Shown: positions 34,377-41,785 of the stretch, in pieces
Numbering within the stretch: the first letter of the stretch is position 1
How the letters are laid out: every line of letters starts with the position of its first letter
NCBI GenBank assembly: GCA_946183085.1
Contig: CAMGZU010000004.1
Location: 1 to 41,785 of the forward strand
Source of the DNA: an uncultured Erysipelotrichaceae bacterium
GTDB taxonomy: Bacteria > Bacillota_I > Bacilli_A > RFN20 > CAG-826
DNA length: 41,785 nucleotides
Direction of reading: 5' to 3'
Translations under genes and position numbers: made by a program
The notes under the pieces: generated by a model
What the model was told of the DNA's origin: nothing
The model's input: only the letters and a program-made list of their open reading frames with translations
The model's database searches: none

Positions 34377-34391
34377 TAAAATTGTCTTATG
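34377..34391 (+). promoter_or_regulatory. Leaderless-type start of the Nudix gene
   Basis: TAAAAT (34377-34382) followed by 6 nt and ATG (34389). With a start site about 7 nt after the -10, transcription would begin at or next to the ATG. No Shine-Dalgarno and no good -35 are visible. Same geometry as TAGAAT (18916-18921) before the gene at 18928. Confidence 0.45.
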
Positions 34392-34874
34392 CCCACCGAC
34401 TACATCAAACAAATTCGCAAAACCATCGGACATGACCCGCTTCTCGGGGTTGGCCTTGGGGTTTTGATCTTCAACGAAAAAGAAGAGATTCTCTTAGAGA
34501 AAAGAACCGATAACGGCCTTTATTGCCTCGTTGGCGGAGGCGTCGACCTCGGCGAAAAAGTGATCGAAGGCGCCAAACGTGAGATCAAAGAAGAGACCGG
34601 CCTCGACATCGAGGAACTCCATTTCATGGGCGTAAAAAGCGGCGAAGAGCAAAAGCTTCTCTACCCCAATGGCGATCTCACCTACTACGTCGATTTCTAT
34701 TTTCATTGCCACATCGATAGCCGCAAGCAGACCCCAAAGATCAGCGATGGAGAATCCACCGAGCTTCGTTTCTATCCCTTAGACCAACTCCCGCCGGAAG
34801 AAAAGCTCCTCCGCGGCACGAAGGAGCCAATCGAATATTACCTAAGTGGCAAGAAAGAGCCTTTCATTGACTAA
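34389..34874 (+). CDS. Nudix hydrolase (161 aa)
   Basis: The Nudix box GGVDLGEKVIEGAKREIKEETGL occupies residues about 50-72 and fits Gx5Ex7REUxEExGU, with the metal-binding RE..EE present. The N-terminal VGLGVLIFNEKEEILLEKRTDNGLYCLVGG is the usual first half. It cleaves a nucleoside diphosphate linked to another moiety, with Mg2+; substrate unknown, possibly a housecleaning or signalling nucleotide. It is convergent with the serpin gene, the two stops overlapping by 4 nt. No Shine-Dalgarno is seen; see the -10 element just upstream. Confidence 0.92.
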   Translation: MPTDYIKQIRKTIGHDPLLGVGLGVLIFNEKEEILLEKRTDNGLYCLVGGGVDLGEKVIEGAKREIKEETGLDIEELHFMGVKSGEEQKLLYPNGDLTYYVDFYFHCHIDSRKQTPKISDGESTELRFYPLDQLPPEEKLLRGTKEPIEYYLSGKKEPFID

Positions 34875-36364
34875 ATCGAGGCCACGTTCCCCATATAAAT
34901 GGGGAGCCCATTCGAATCATAGATGCAATAAACAAACGGCTGATTGAGTTTCACTTGGTAAGTGCCGTTGACGGGAGCGGCTGAAGTCGCTCCATAGCCG
35001 GACGTCACCGTAACGGAAACGATCTCCGTGCCGTCTTCTTTGAAGGAGATGGCGTTTTTCTGCTTGCTGAAATCGAGCCAAAACGACTTGTCTTCGTTTT
35101 CGTTGAAGATGGCATCCATCGGATTCCCATAGGGGACAAACGCCGAAGGAAGGAATGTCTCTTTCAAACACTTCGTGAAGTCGGTTTCCGCCGTTGCGGT
35201 GAACTTCGGGACCGAAAGTTCCACCGCATAGGAATCCTTGAGGCGATGGCTTTCATCGTCATGGAGGAAATCCGCATCGCCCAGGAGGTCAAAGATGTTA
35301 TCTTGCGTCGATTTCGGAACGAGGTATTGGATCGACATCAAATTCGCGTAATAGTCCCGGACGGAGACATATTTGTCGTATTCATAAATCGCGCCGCGGT
35401 AAGTGTGCTGCATGTAGGTGACGTTCTCTTGAATCGTGCTTCCATAAAAGGACGCTCGGTAAGAATCGTTGGTGCTGAAAGCGCTCGCCCATTGGTTGTT
35501 GAAATACATGGTCGTCACGAATTGAAAGGCCGTCTCCGGCTTCACGTCAAGGAAACGGGCGTCAATGAAGCCATCGCGTCCGGCTTTGGCGTTCGCCCAG
35601 GAAGCAACGCGCGCCACATCCTCTGGGTTCTGGTAATCCAATTGATACGCCTCGCAATAACGGCGGCTCATTTCGGTGACGAAATCCGGATTGGGGGTAA
35701 GCTTGCCTAAATCAGGGCGGCCATCATCGAGGAAGACGCCATTATAGATTTGAAGCGTGCCTTGCTCTTGATAGAAATAGTCACTCAAATAGGCGCTTCG
35801 GAAGTTGGCGGCGCGGAGCGTATAATCACCGCCCAACAAGGCGTTAAACTCCTCCCGTACATTTTCTTTTTGGGTGCCCAAGGAGACCAAATCCAAATTC
35901 AGGTAGAGCGGAAGGGGCGCAAAGCCGAAGTTGCCCTTCTTCTTTGTTGCTTGGTAAATCTTGTTCGAAAAGCTCAGCACGCCCTCTTTATAGGCGTTAC
36001 TCACCTCTCTTCTCCGATATTGGGTGCCATCAGGGTAAGTAATGCTATTAAGGGATTTAAAACTCGAGGCTTCGATGTCCTTGGCTACGTTGGCGGAGAA
36101 GCTTTCGCTGTTCCGCCTGAAGCTCCGCTCGGTCTCGAAGGTCGTGCCAGTAACGAGCATCGCCCCTGCCACGACGATCCCGGTGACCAAAACGATTGGA
36201 ACGGCAATCAAAACGCCCTTGCTGATTCTTTTGCCAAGCATGCCGTCATGGGCTCGTTCCGGACGCTTCAAATCCACTTCCTCGACGTTAACGTGGGGTT
36301 CAGGCACTTCACGTGCCGCCTGGATCTTCTGGATGGATTCTTCTTGGAACGTATTCTTTTTCAT
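34871..36364 (-). CDS. Membrane-anchored serpin, coupled to ECF sigma factor (497 aa)
   Basis: Residues 1-49 are a charged cytoplasmic segment, 50-72 one membrane helix (GVLIAVPIVLVTGIVVAGAML), and about 115-497 a full serpin domain outside the cell. Serpin marks: FVTTMYFNNQWASAF, VELSVPKFTATAETDFTKCL, the hinge KEDGTEIVSVTVTSG and C-terminal VKLNQPFVYCIYDSNGLPIYMGNV. The reactive loop (about residues 452-479) is roughly six residues longer than in alpha-1-antitrypsin, and P12-P9 are IVSV instead of small Ala/Gly/Ser, so inhibitory loop insertion may be modified. The start overlaps the stop of the ECF sigma factor gene (ATGA), the place usually held by an anti-sigma factor. Type II topology fits an anti-sigma sensor; this is inference. 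Inhibitor of extracellular proteases is the other reading. Confidence 0.92.
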   Translation of the reverse strand: MKKNTFQEESIQKIQAAREVPEPHVNVEEVDLKRPERAHDGMLGKRISKGVLIAVPIVLVTGIVVAGAMLVTGTTFETERSFRRNSESFSANVAKDIEASSFKSLNSITYPDGTQYRRREVSNAYKEGVLSFSNKIYQATKKKGNFGFAPLPLYLNLDLVSLGTQKENVREEFNALLGGDYTLRAANFRSAYLSDYFYQEQGTLQIYNGVFLDDGRPDLGKLTPNPDFVTEMSRRYCEAYQLDYQNPEDVARVASWANAKAGRDGFIDARFLDVKPETAFQFVTTMYFNNQWASAFSTNDSYRASFYGSTIQENVTYMQHTYRGAIYEYDKYVSVRDYYANLMSIQYLVPKSTQDNIFDLLGDADFLHDDESHRLKDSYAVELSVPKFTATAETDFTKCLKETFLPSAFVPYGNPMDAIFNENEDKSFWLDFSKQKNAISFKEDGTEIVSVTVTSGYGATSAAPVNGTYQVKLNQPFVYCIYDSNGLPIYMGNVASI

Positions 36365-36861
36365 AACCTCACCCCATAGTGTTCGCGCGCCTTTTTCAGC
36401 GCGCCGTCATAGATCCTCTTTGCCGTCGAATGCGGGATGTTCGCGACTTCTTCGATTTCCTGAAAGGAGAATTCATAGACGACGTGGAGGACCATCACAA
36501 GGTTTTCCTTCTCGTCTAAGAAATCGTGAAGCTCCGCCAACAAGAACGTTTGCTTCTCTTCGACGCCAAGGCGCTCTGGTTCCAATAGTTCATCTTCCTT
36601 TTTCTTCCGCACGTATTCCAACGCGCTTCGCTTGGCGATGGTAAGAAGGTAGCTATGAAAGCCGGACGTCCTCTTTAAGAGGCAGATGTTCTCCAACATC
36701 TTCAAGAACGCATCCTGCGTCAAATCTTCGGCGACGGTTTCGTTCCCAACGATTTGGAGAATGAGGTAAAAGAGCAGGTTGTGATAGGCATAATAGACTT
36801 CGTTGAAGGCGTCTTTGTCCTTTTGACGAAGCCGTTTTACCGTCTTTTCTTCCACCAGCAT
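36361..36861 (-). CDS. ECF-type RNA polymerase sigma factor (166 aa)
   Basis: Sigma-70 region 2 covers about 15-80 (DAFNEVYYAYHNLLFYLILQIVGNETVAEDLTQDAFLKMLEN), and region 4 about 110-160 with a helix-turn-helix FQEIEEVANIPHSTAKRIYDGALKKARE. No region 1 or 3, hence the ECF (group IV) class. It directs RNA polymerase to a dedicated regulon and is normally held inactive by a membrane-bound anti-sigma factor encoded next door. The only downstream neighbour, coupled by ATGA, is the membrane serpin. GAGGG precedes the ATG. A possible autoregulatory promoter lies just upstream. Confidence 0.93.
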   Translation of the reverse strand: MLVEEKTVKRLRQKDKDAFNEVYYAYHNLLFYLILQIVGNETVAEDLTQDAFLKMLENICLLKRTSGFHSYLLTIAKRSALEYVRKKKEDELLEPERLGVEEKQTFLLAELHDFLDEKENLVMVLHVVYEFSFQEIEEVANIPHSTAKRIYDGALKKAREHYGVRL

Positions 36862-36877
36862 CTTTCGCCCTCAACCA

Positions 36878-36903
36878 TAGAGATGAATGACAAAAGGTTT
36901 TCA
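36878..36903 (-). promoter_or_regulatory. Candidate ECF-type promoter of the sigma-serpin operon
   Basis: On the minus strand TGAAAACCTTTTG (36891-36903) contains an AAC-type -35 core followed by GTCATTCATCTCTA, roughly at the expected ECF spacing, and ends 17 nt before the sigma factor ATG (36861). ECF factors usually transcribe their own gene. By eye only. Confidence 0.35.
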
Positions 36904-36976
36904 TCCCAAACAAAACTAATTCTCTTTCTTTGGGGCCCGTTTTGAAAGGGCGTGATTGCGATTTGCCACCTTAAAC

Positions 36977-36989
36977 ACTAAACTTTAGT
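36977..36989. promoter_or_regulatory. 13-nt perfect palindrome before the flavin reductase gene
   Basis: ACTAAA-C-TTTAGT, 28 nt upstream of the start at 37018, in the divergent region shared with the ECF sigma operon. Position fits an operator for the flavoprotein gene. No known regulator motif recognised. Confidence 0.4.
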
Positions 36990-37017
36990 TGTTGTTTTTT
37001 CCTTATAGGAGATTTGA

Positions 37018-37950
37018 ATGAGCAGCTTCAAAAACCTCGAACCGAAGGACAATTTTTATCAGACGTCCCTCTTTTTCCCGATGCCGGTCGTCATGGTCGG
37101 CACCCTGGCTGAGAATGGCGAGACCAGCCTTGGCCCCTACTCCCTCCTCGCGCCTTATTACGTTGCGGGAAGAGAGTATTACGCGATGATCCTCAATTGC
37201 CGCAACTCCTCCAACACGGCCCAGAACATCCTTCGCACGGGAAAGTGCACCTTAAACTTCATCCCCGACGACAAAAAGCTCTTCAAGGAAGCGGTCCGCA
37301 TGGGCTGGCCTGGAGACACCACCGAAGAGAAGATGAAAGGATGCCTCTTTGAGCTCGAAGATGGCTTGATGGCCGAAGAGCATCCCAATGAGAAATTCCC
37401 AAAGGTCGTGAAGCAATCCTTTCAGGTCATTGAATGCACGTGGATGAGGGAGCTCGACCACGCGGAGAACGATAAGCCTGGCGAACTAAATGGCTACGAA
37501 GGCCCCTACCATGACTTCAATGGCATCACCTCGAAGTTCGGCGCGACCTTCATCCTCCGCATCGACAAGATCTTGATGAAGGAGAAACCCTATAACGCCA
37601 TCGTGAACGGCGTCACCAAAAGAGGCTATCCCCGCGTGCCGGTCGATTATGGCTACCGCGATTCCAAATACTTCTGGTGCTCGCGCTTCAAAGCCCCGCG
37701 TCCGGAGCTTCTTCCGATGCGTGAGACCAGCGTCGCCAGCGTCCGTTACGCCGCCGACCGCCTTCAGACCGACGTCAAATTCACCGACGAGGCTTTGGCG
37801 ATGCTCGTCAAGGTGCCGCGCGTCTTCCTGCCGCTCGTCCTAAAAGGCTGCGTCAAATGGGCGAATGAGAATAACTGCAAGCTCATCACTCCGAAAGAGA
37901 TGCAGATCATCAACGACAAGCGCGCCAAAGAAAAAGGCAAATCGAAATAA
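37018..37950 (+). CDS. Flavin reductase-like FMN-binding protein with PCP_red C-terminal domain (310 aa)
   Basis: The N-terminal about 210 residues are a split-barrel flavin-binding fold: FFPMPVVMVGTLAENGETSLGPYSLLAP, MILNCRNSSNTAQNI, GKCTLNFIPDD. The C-terminal about 60 residues (VKFTDEALAMLVKVPRVFLPLVLKGCVKWANENNCKLITPKEM) look like the PCP_red domain first named in protochlorophyllide reductase subunits and later found in many unrelated redox proteins. TAGGAGA gives the ribosome site. It probably uses FMN for a redox reaction on an unidentified partner, in the cytoplasm. Single gene followed by a terminator shared with pncB. Confidence 0.85.
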   Translation: MSSFKNLEPKDNFYQTSLFFPMPVVMVGTLAENGETSLGPYSLLAPYYVAGREYYAMILNCRNSSNTAQNILRTGKCTLNFIPDDKKLFKEAVRMGWPGDTTEEKMKGCLFELEDGLMAEEHPNEKFPKVVKQSFQVIECTWMRELDHAENDKPGELNGYEGPYHDFNGITSKFGATFILRIDKILMKEKPYNAIVNGVTKRGYPRVPVDYGYRDSKYFWCSRFKAPRPELLPMRETSVASVRYAADRLQTDVKFTDEALAMLVKVPRVFLPLVLKGCVKWANENNCKLITPKEMQIINDKRAKEKGKSK

Positions 37951-37951
37951 G

Positions 37952-37988
37952 AAAAAAGAGGGAACGGGTTGCTCGTTTCCCTCTTTTT
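37952..37988. terminator. Bidirectional terminator between flavin reductase and pncB
   Basis: AAAAAGAGGGAACG (from 37952) pairs with CGTTTCCCTCTTTTT (37974-37988), giving T runs on both strands. It closes the plus-strand gene at 37950 and the minus-strand nadE-pncB pair ending at 38004. Confidence 0.85.
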
Positions 37989-38003
37989 GTATCGACGGAT
38001 TAT

Positions 38004-39197
38004 TTATTTTTCGCGCGACAAGCGGAACTTGACGGCATTCTCCAAATACTCGAGGTATTCGTCGTCATCGCTCATCGTCTTGCCGGGCGCGTCGCTTAAT
38101 TTGGCGACGGGCTTGCCATTGACGTGCTGGAGTTTGATGACGATGTTTAACGGCTCGACGCCGGTGTCATTGGAAACGAAGGTTCCGATGCCGAAGGAGA
38201 CCTTCGCGCGGTCTTTGAAGTAGTCGTGAAGCTTCTGGGCTTTGTCGAAGTTCAAAGAATCGCTGAAGAGAAGAGTTTTCGTGCGGGAATCGACGCCGTA
38301 TTTGGCGTAATGCTTGATGATCTTCTCGCCCCATTCGTAAGGATCGCCTGAGTCATGACGGACGCCGGTGTAGTTGTTGACCATTGAGCGGTCGAAGTCT
38401 TTGAGGAAGAGGTCGGTGGTGATGGTGTCGGTTAAGGCCGTGCCATTGTCGCCGCGGTATTCGTCATACCAGTCCTGCATCGCGTAATGGTTGGTATAAG
38501 CAAGCGGGATCCAATCGATGCCTTGATACATCTGGACGAACTCGTGGGCATAGGTGCCGATCGGGGTCAGATGGTATTTCATGGCCAAATAGACGTTGGA
38601 GGTGCCCGCCATGTTCTTCGTCTCATGGGAGAAGCGGCGAACCACTTCGTCCTGCCATTCGCGGGAGAGCCTTCTGCGGCAGCCGAATTCGGCGAACTTG
38701 AAGGTGTATTTGCCATCCTGGAAGGCTTTGATCTTCTCGCTTAAACGCTTAGAGGCTTCTTTGCGAAGCTCCTCATAGTTGTATTTGAAGCGGAAATAGA
38801 CCTCGTTGACGATCTCAAGGAGATAGATTTCGAATTGCATCGCCGAGAAAAGCGGGCCATCGACAAAGAGAATCAATTCGCCTTTTTCGTTGAGCGAGGC
38901 GGACACATAGTCGCGGATCGGATGCCAAAGGCGGAGGAATTCAACGTAGTCAGGCTTGATGAAGCGGATGGAGCGGAGGTAATTGAGCTCATTGCTATGG
39001 AAGCGGAGGGTGCAAAGATGATCGATCTGCGCGTTGATTTCCTCCAGCATCTCCTCGGTGAAGACGACGTTCTTGTTGCGGCACTTAAAGTGATACTCCC
39101 CCATGAGGTCGGTGTGTTTGTGGAACATCACCTGATCCATGTTGAATTTGTAGAGGTCGGTATCAAGAAGCGACTGGATGATAGGTTCGAGTTTCAT
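38004..39197 (-). CDS. pncB: Nicotinate phosphoribosyltransferase
   Basis: 397 aa with PncB hallmarks: SLLDTDLYKFNMDQVMFHKH at the start, FAEFGCRRRLSREWQ, GTSNVYLAMKYHLTPIGTYAHEF (active-site segment) and YTGVRHDSGDPYEWGEK with the phosphoribosyl-binding HDSGDP. It makes nicotinate mononucleotide from nicotinate and PRPP, using ATP, in the NAD salvage (Preiss-Handler) route. It begins 5 nt after the nadE stop, so the first and last enzymes of the pathway are co-transcribed; nadD (the middle step) is not in this window. Confidence 0.97.
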   Translation of the reverse strand: MKLEPIIQSLLDTDLYKFNMDQVMFHKHTDLMGEYHFKCRNKNVVFTEEMLEEINAQIDHLCTLRFHSNELNYLRSIRFIKPDYVEFLRLWHPIRDYVSASLNEKGELILFVDGPLFSAMQFEIYLLEIVNEVYFRFKYNYEELRKEASKRLSEKIKAFQDGKYTFKFAEFGCRRRLSREWQDEVVRRFSHETKNMAGTSNVYLAMKYHLTPIGTYAHEFVQMYQGIDWIPLAYTNHYAMQDWYDEYRGDNGTALTDTITTDLFLKDFDRSMVNNYTGVRHDSGDPYEWGEKIIKHYAKYGVDSRTKTLLFSDSLNFDKAQKLHDYFKDRAKVSFGIGTFVSNDTGVEPLNIVIKLQHVNGKPVAKLSDAPGKTMSDDDEYLEYLENAVKFRLSREK

Positions 39198-39202
39198 AAG
39201 GC

Positions 39203-39934
39203 TTAGTTTTCCTTTTCGTATTTGGGCATCGGGAGCAGTTTATGAAGGTTGATCTTGTTGAGGTGGTCGATCCTCGCTTTCACGGCGGGATCCTCGCAAA
39301 CGCCCGTCCGGATGTAACGGTCAAGCACCTCATACGTGAAGCCGAGTTTCTCTTCGTCGGATTTCCCGCTCATGCCATCCTCGGGGATCTTATCGACGAA
39401 GATGGATGGGAGGCCAAGCTCACGGCCAAGTTCCCGGACTTCGGTCTTCGTAAACGAAGAGATGGGCGAGAAGTCGCCTGCGGCGTCCCCGAATTTCGTG
39501 CTATAGCCCACATAGTCTTCCGAAAGATTGCAGGTATTGGCGACGCGCCCACCCACTAAAGCGGAAACGCCATAAAGGACGCTCATACGGATGCGGGCTG
39601 GCGTGTTGGTCTTATAAGCGTCAACTTCATCGGGATCGCGGTCAAAGGCTTCCCCGACCAGGCGCTTTAAGGCGCTCACAGGCTCATCGATGTTGATCTC
39701 GTAATGCGGGATGCCGAGGTATTCGACCAGCTGATAGCTGACGTCGATGTCGTGCTGTTTGCCCCTTGGAAGCATAACGCCGATGACGTTTTCTTTCCCA
39801 AGGGCTTTCACGAGCAAAGCGGCGACCACCGAGGAATCTGTCCCCCCGGAGACGCCGATGACGGCTTTGCATCCTTTTCCGTTCTCCGCGAAGTAGTCGC
39901 GGATCCATTGAATCACCTTTTCCGATTCTTTCAT
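39203..39934 (-). CDS. nadE: NH3-dependent NAD+ synthetase
   Basis: 243 aa, no glutaminase domain, so it uses free ammonia. The PP-loop is SGGTDSS (29-35), followed by VMLPRGKQHDIDVSYQLVEYLGI, ARIRMSVLYGVSALVGGRVANTCNLSEDYVGYSTKFGDAAGDFSPI (substrate-binding half) and the KTEVRELGRELGLP segment. It amidates nicotinate adenine dinucleotide to NAD+ with ATP. First of the nadE-pncB pair. Confidence 0.96.
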   Translation of the reverse strand: MKESEKVIQWIRDYFAENGKGCKAVIGVSGGTDSSVVAALLVKALGKENVIGVMLPRGKQHDIDVSYQLVEYLGIPHYEINIDEPVSALKRLVGEAFDRDPDEVDAYKTNTPARIRMSVLYGVSALVGGRVANTCNLSEDYVGYSTKFGDAAGDFSPISSFTKTEVRELGRELGLPSIFVDKIPEDGMSGKSDEEKLGFTYEVLDRYIRTGVCEDPAVKARIDHLNKINLHKLLPMPKYEKEN

Positions 39935-40042
39935 AAGCTACCTACCGGGGGCATTTTACTCCATTTGGTGCGAATGCTCATTCATTGACTTCGCGCGCAT
40001 TCTTTTTTATTTATTTTTTATAAAGAAAAACGAGGTAGCAAA

Positions 40043-40336
40043 ATGATCAAAATCTACGGCATGCCTTCCTGCCCCTATTGCGCGTATGTTGAAAAGCAAA
40101 TCGAAGGCAACCCAAACTTCCAATACATCGATATTGGAAAAGACGTCCATGACCTCCATGCCTTTTTGGAACTAAGGGACCATGATCCCGTTTTTCTTCC
40201 CTACAAAGAAGAAGGCGACGTCGGTATCCCCTGTTTCGTCTTGGAGGATGGGACGGTGAGCCTTGAACCGAAAGACGTCGGGCTTCACTCACTTAGCGAA
40301 GCAAACGCCTGCCGCGCTGATGGCAGCGGCTGCTAA
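40043..40336 (+). CDS. Glutaredoxin-related protein (97 aa)
   Basis: Thioredoxin fold start MIKIYGMPSCPYCAYVEKQIE with redox motif CPYC (C10, C13), the strand-turn YIDIGKD, a cis-Pro loop VGIPCFVLEDGTVS with an adjacent Cys, and a C-terminus CRADGSGC that adds two more Cys. This layout fits the glutaredoxin-related COG4545 family rather than classical GrxA/C. It probably reduces protein disulfides or mixed disulfides; the reductant is unknown in an organism that may lack glutathione. A GAGG ribosome site precedes it, and a strong terminator follows. Confidence 0.9.
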   Translation: MIKIYGMPSCPYCAYVEKQIEGNPNFQYIDIGKDVHDLHAFLELRDHDPVFLPYKEEGDVGIPCFVLEDGTVSLEPKDVGLHSLSEANACRADGSGC

Positions 40337-40344
40337 AGAAAAAA

Positions 40345-40375
40345 GCTGCGCGAGCAACGCGCAGCCTTTCTTTTT
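40345..40375. terminator. Terminator of the glutaredoxin gene
   Basis: GCTGCGCG (40345-40352) pairs with CGCGCAGC (40358-40365) around AGCAA, followed by CTTTCTTTTT. On the minus strand the stem is followed by TTTTTTC, so it can also end the lipoprotein transcript, whose stop is at 40384. Confidence 0.87.
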
Positions 40376-40383
40376 GAATGGAT

Positions 40384-41502
40384 TTATTCCTCTTCGGGGG
40401 TGGGGGTGATGTCCTTATAAGCCGACTTGTCAGTGACTTTGTTGACGGTGACGTCGTCGCCGGAGGTGAAGGTCAATTTGACGCCCGCATCCGAGGTGAG
40501 CGAAACGCTCTTGACCGGGTTGGGGAACTCTTCGGGAAGCTCGACGTTAGCGGAGGCGAATTCCGCGGTGGCGAAATTTTCCTTCAAGCCGATCGAGACG
40601 AGGCCTTTTTCCGAGAAGACAATAACGGTGTTGAGGGTGCCGGTGATCTTATCCATGCCCTCGACTTCCGGAAGGACGCCGAAGGTGCTGACGGTCTCCA
40701 TGATTTCGGAGGCGGTGAAGCCAGCGGTAAAGCCATAAGTGCCATCGGTGTACTTCTTGAAGGCCACGCTTTCGCCCGGGACCGTGGTGCCATCGGCTAG
40801 CCCATTCGCAACGCCGTCAAGCAGCGACCCAATCACATTTGGGAGGCTGGGGAGCAAGAAAGTGATAAGGCCCGGCTCCATAGCCACTTTGACTTTGGAG
40901 AAGATGTCGCTGGTATCGATTTCGATGCCGGCTCCAGCGGCAAAGCCAAGGAGGTCCGTGGCAAGATTGCCAAGGGGCTGTAAGCCAGTAAGATCGGCAT
41001 AGATGGTGTTCTCTTCGTAAGAAACGGTGGCAGAGAGCTCCGAATTCACGTTTTCGTGGACGTCTTTGGTGACGATGGCCTCTTCGGTGCTCTTTTCGCT
41101 ATCCGGAGTGAAGAGGTTGACGTCGGCGTTGAGCTTGCCTTTTAAATCGGCGCTCGCGGCAAATCCAGCCTGTAAGATGCCTTCATCGAAACGGGAAGCG
41201 AAGTTGGCTTCTAGGCCCGAAAGATCAAAGGTGCTCGTGTAAGATTCGCCATAGCCAGACATCCCTTCGGCAGCCTGGGTTTTGATGGTGAGCGAGGCTT
41301 TGGCATAGCCTTCCGCTTTGAAGCCAAGTCCTTTGGTCTCGCTAAGCGCTTTGGCGGCGTCTTTGATGACCGGGGCGGCCTCTTTGGCGGTCAGGGTCTT
41401 CTCGACGGTCGGCTCCGCGATCGGGTTAAAGCCGGCGTCTTCGCCGCAACCGGCGAGCACGAGCGGGGCGAGGGCAAGGAGTAAAAGTTTATTTTTCTTC
41501 AT
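40384..41502 (-). CDS. Lipoprotein of unknown function (372 aa)
   Basis: Type II signal peptide MKKNKLLLLALAPLVLAGC with lipobox LAGC (lipidated C19), so the protein is anchored to the outer face of the membrane. The mature part is rich in Ala, Gly, Ser, Thr with short amphipathic strands (e.g. YAKASLTIKTQA, FAASADLKGKLNADVNL, LSATVSYEENTIYADLTGL), suggesting a long beta-sheet of the lipoprotein-carrier or elongated beta type, and ends DITPTPEEE. No enzymatic motif. Ribosome site AAAGGAAAT. A possible sigma-A promoter lies about 225 nt upstream. Confidence 0.85.
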   Translation of the reverse strand: MKKNKLLLLALAPLVLAGCGEDAGFNPIAEPTVEKTLTAKEAAPVIKDAAKALSETKGLGFKAEGYAKASLTIKTQAAEGMSGYGESYTSTFDLSGLEANFASRFDEGILQAGFAASADLKGKLNADVNLFTPDSEKSTEEAIVTKDVHENVNSELSATVSYEENTIYADLTGLQPLGNLATDLLGFAAGAGIEIDTSDIFSKVKVAMEPGLITFLLPSLPNVIGSLLDGVANGLADGTTVPGESVAFKKYTDGTYGFTAGFTASEIMETVSTFGVLPEVEGMDKITGTLNTVIVFSEKGLVSIGLKENFATAEFASANVELPEEFPNPVKSVSLTSDAGVKLTFTSGDDVTVNKVTDKSAYKDITPTPEEE

Positions 41503-41727
41503 GAATAAATTTCCTTTCTTTCTTCTTGTTACGCTTAAATCTTCCTTCTTTCGGGGTCAAAGTCAATCGTTTTCTTATAGAAAAACGTTTCTGACGAAAA
41601 ACGAAAAATCCTAAAAACCTCCATGTTCGTGGGAAGGTCTTCCACAAACTCTTTTTCTTTTTGGTGAATCTCGGCAAGAGAAAAATAAACCAAAAAAATG
41701 GGAGTTTTTTCAATCGCTTAATAATAA

Positions 41728-41756
41728 ATTATAGGGCTTTTTTCATCTTTGTTCAA
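41728..41756 (-). promoter_or_regulatory. Strong sigma-A-type promoter upstream of the lipoprotein gene
   Basis: On the minus strand TTGAAC (41751-41756), 17-nt spacer, TATAAT (41728-41733). Transcription would start near 41721 and run toward the lipoprotein start at 41502, leaving an about 220-nt A+T-rich leader containing small inverted repeats (for example CGTTTTCT/AGAAAAACG near 41570-41590). Confidence 0.65.
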
Positions 41757-41785
41757 ATTGTTTTTGATTATTAGGGCGCTCTGTT

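Noticed and set aside
41489-41713. 74-codon minus-strand frame with hydrophobic start upstream of the lipoprotein
   Set aside because: TTG start without ribosome site, overlaps the lipoprotein start, and composition is what A+T-rich DNA gives by chance.

Overview
The window is a dense bacterial chromosome segment, about 50% G+C by eye, with TGA used as a stop and TGG as Trp (standard bacterial code). It looks like an anaerobic, low-gene-count member of the Bacilli/Tenericutes side of the Firmicutes. Supporting signs are a gatCAB cluster whose GatA carries the Asp variant DTGDS that I recall from mollicute homologues, pcrA-ligA, NAD+-dependent ligase, the tsaE/tsaB/tsaD genes, DUF1836 and DUF402 proteins, a ThiT thiamine transporter, a flavodiiron O2/NO reductase and nicotinate salvage. 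The lineage is an inference. No rRNA, tRNA, CRISPR array or insertion sequence was recognised.

Layout. 1-2840: an A+T-richer accessory island with the N-terminal part of a WYL-type HTH regulator (minus, cut by the window edge), divergent from three tightly packed unknown genes (plus) that end in a terminator; the middle protein has a HEPN-like C-terminus. 2932-5192 (minus): a proteasome-like Ntn hydrolase with N-terminal Ser, an unknown 150-aa protein and a CbxX/SpoVK-type AAA+ ATPase, a candidate protease module. 5193-5828: the only long gene-free stretch, rich in hairpins. 5829-9429 (minus): alpha/beta hydrolase, unknown 4-TM protein, GH13 glucosidase. 9522-18791 (minus): pcrA-ligA-gatC-gatA-gatB-DUF1836-galE, nearly gapless. 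18928-21198 (plus): three membrane proteins, one with a Pro/Gln/Gly repeat tail.

21226-23241 (minus): asnS and two small membrane proteins. 23341-25866 (minus): tsaE, a tsaB-rimI fusion and tsaD, which supply t6A tRNA modification and S18 acetylation. 25942-28970 (minus): DUF402 phosphatase, a histone-H1-like/PE-repeat membrane protein, and ThiT under a TPP riboswitch. 29122-34303 (minus): ung, fprA, a membrane protein with a repeat linker, a HAD phosphatase and a DegV lipid-binding protein. 34389-37950: a Nudix hydrolase (plus), a membrane-anchored serpin translationally coupled to an ECF sigma factor (minus), and a flavin-reductase/PCP_red protein (plus). 38004-41502: pncB-nadE (minus), a glutaredoxin-like protein (plus) and a lipoprotein (minus).

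The strongest candidates for something undescribed are the ECF sigma-serpin pair (a serpin where an anti-sigma factor is expected), the WYL/HEPN-like three-gene cassette, and the AAA+/Ntn-hydrolase module. Several operons also start with a -10-like hexamer only 6-9 nt before the start codon and no Shine-Dalgarno, suggesting leaderless mRNAs.
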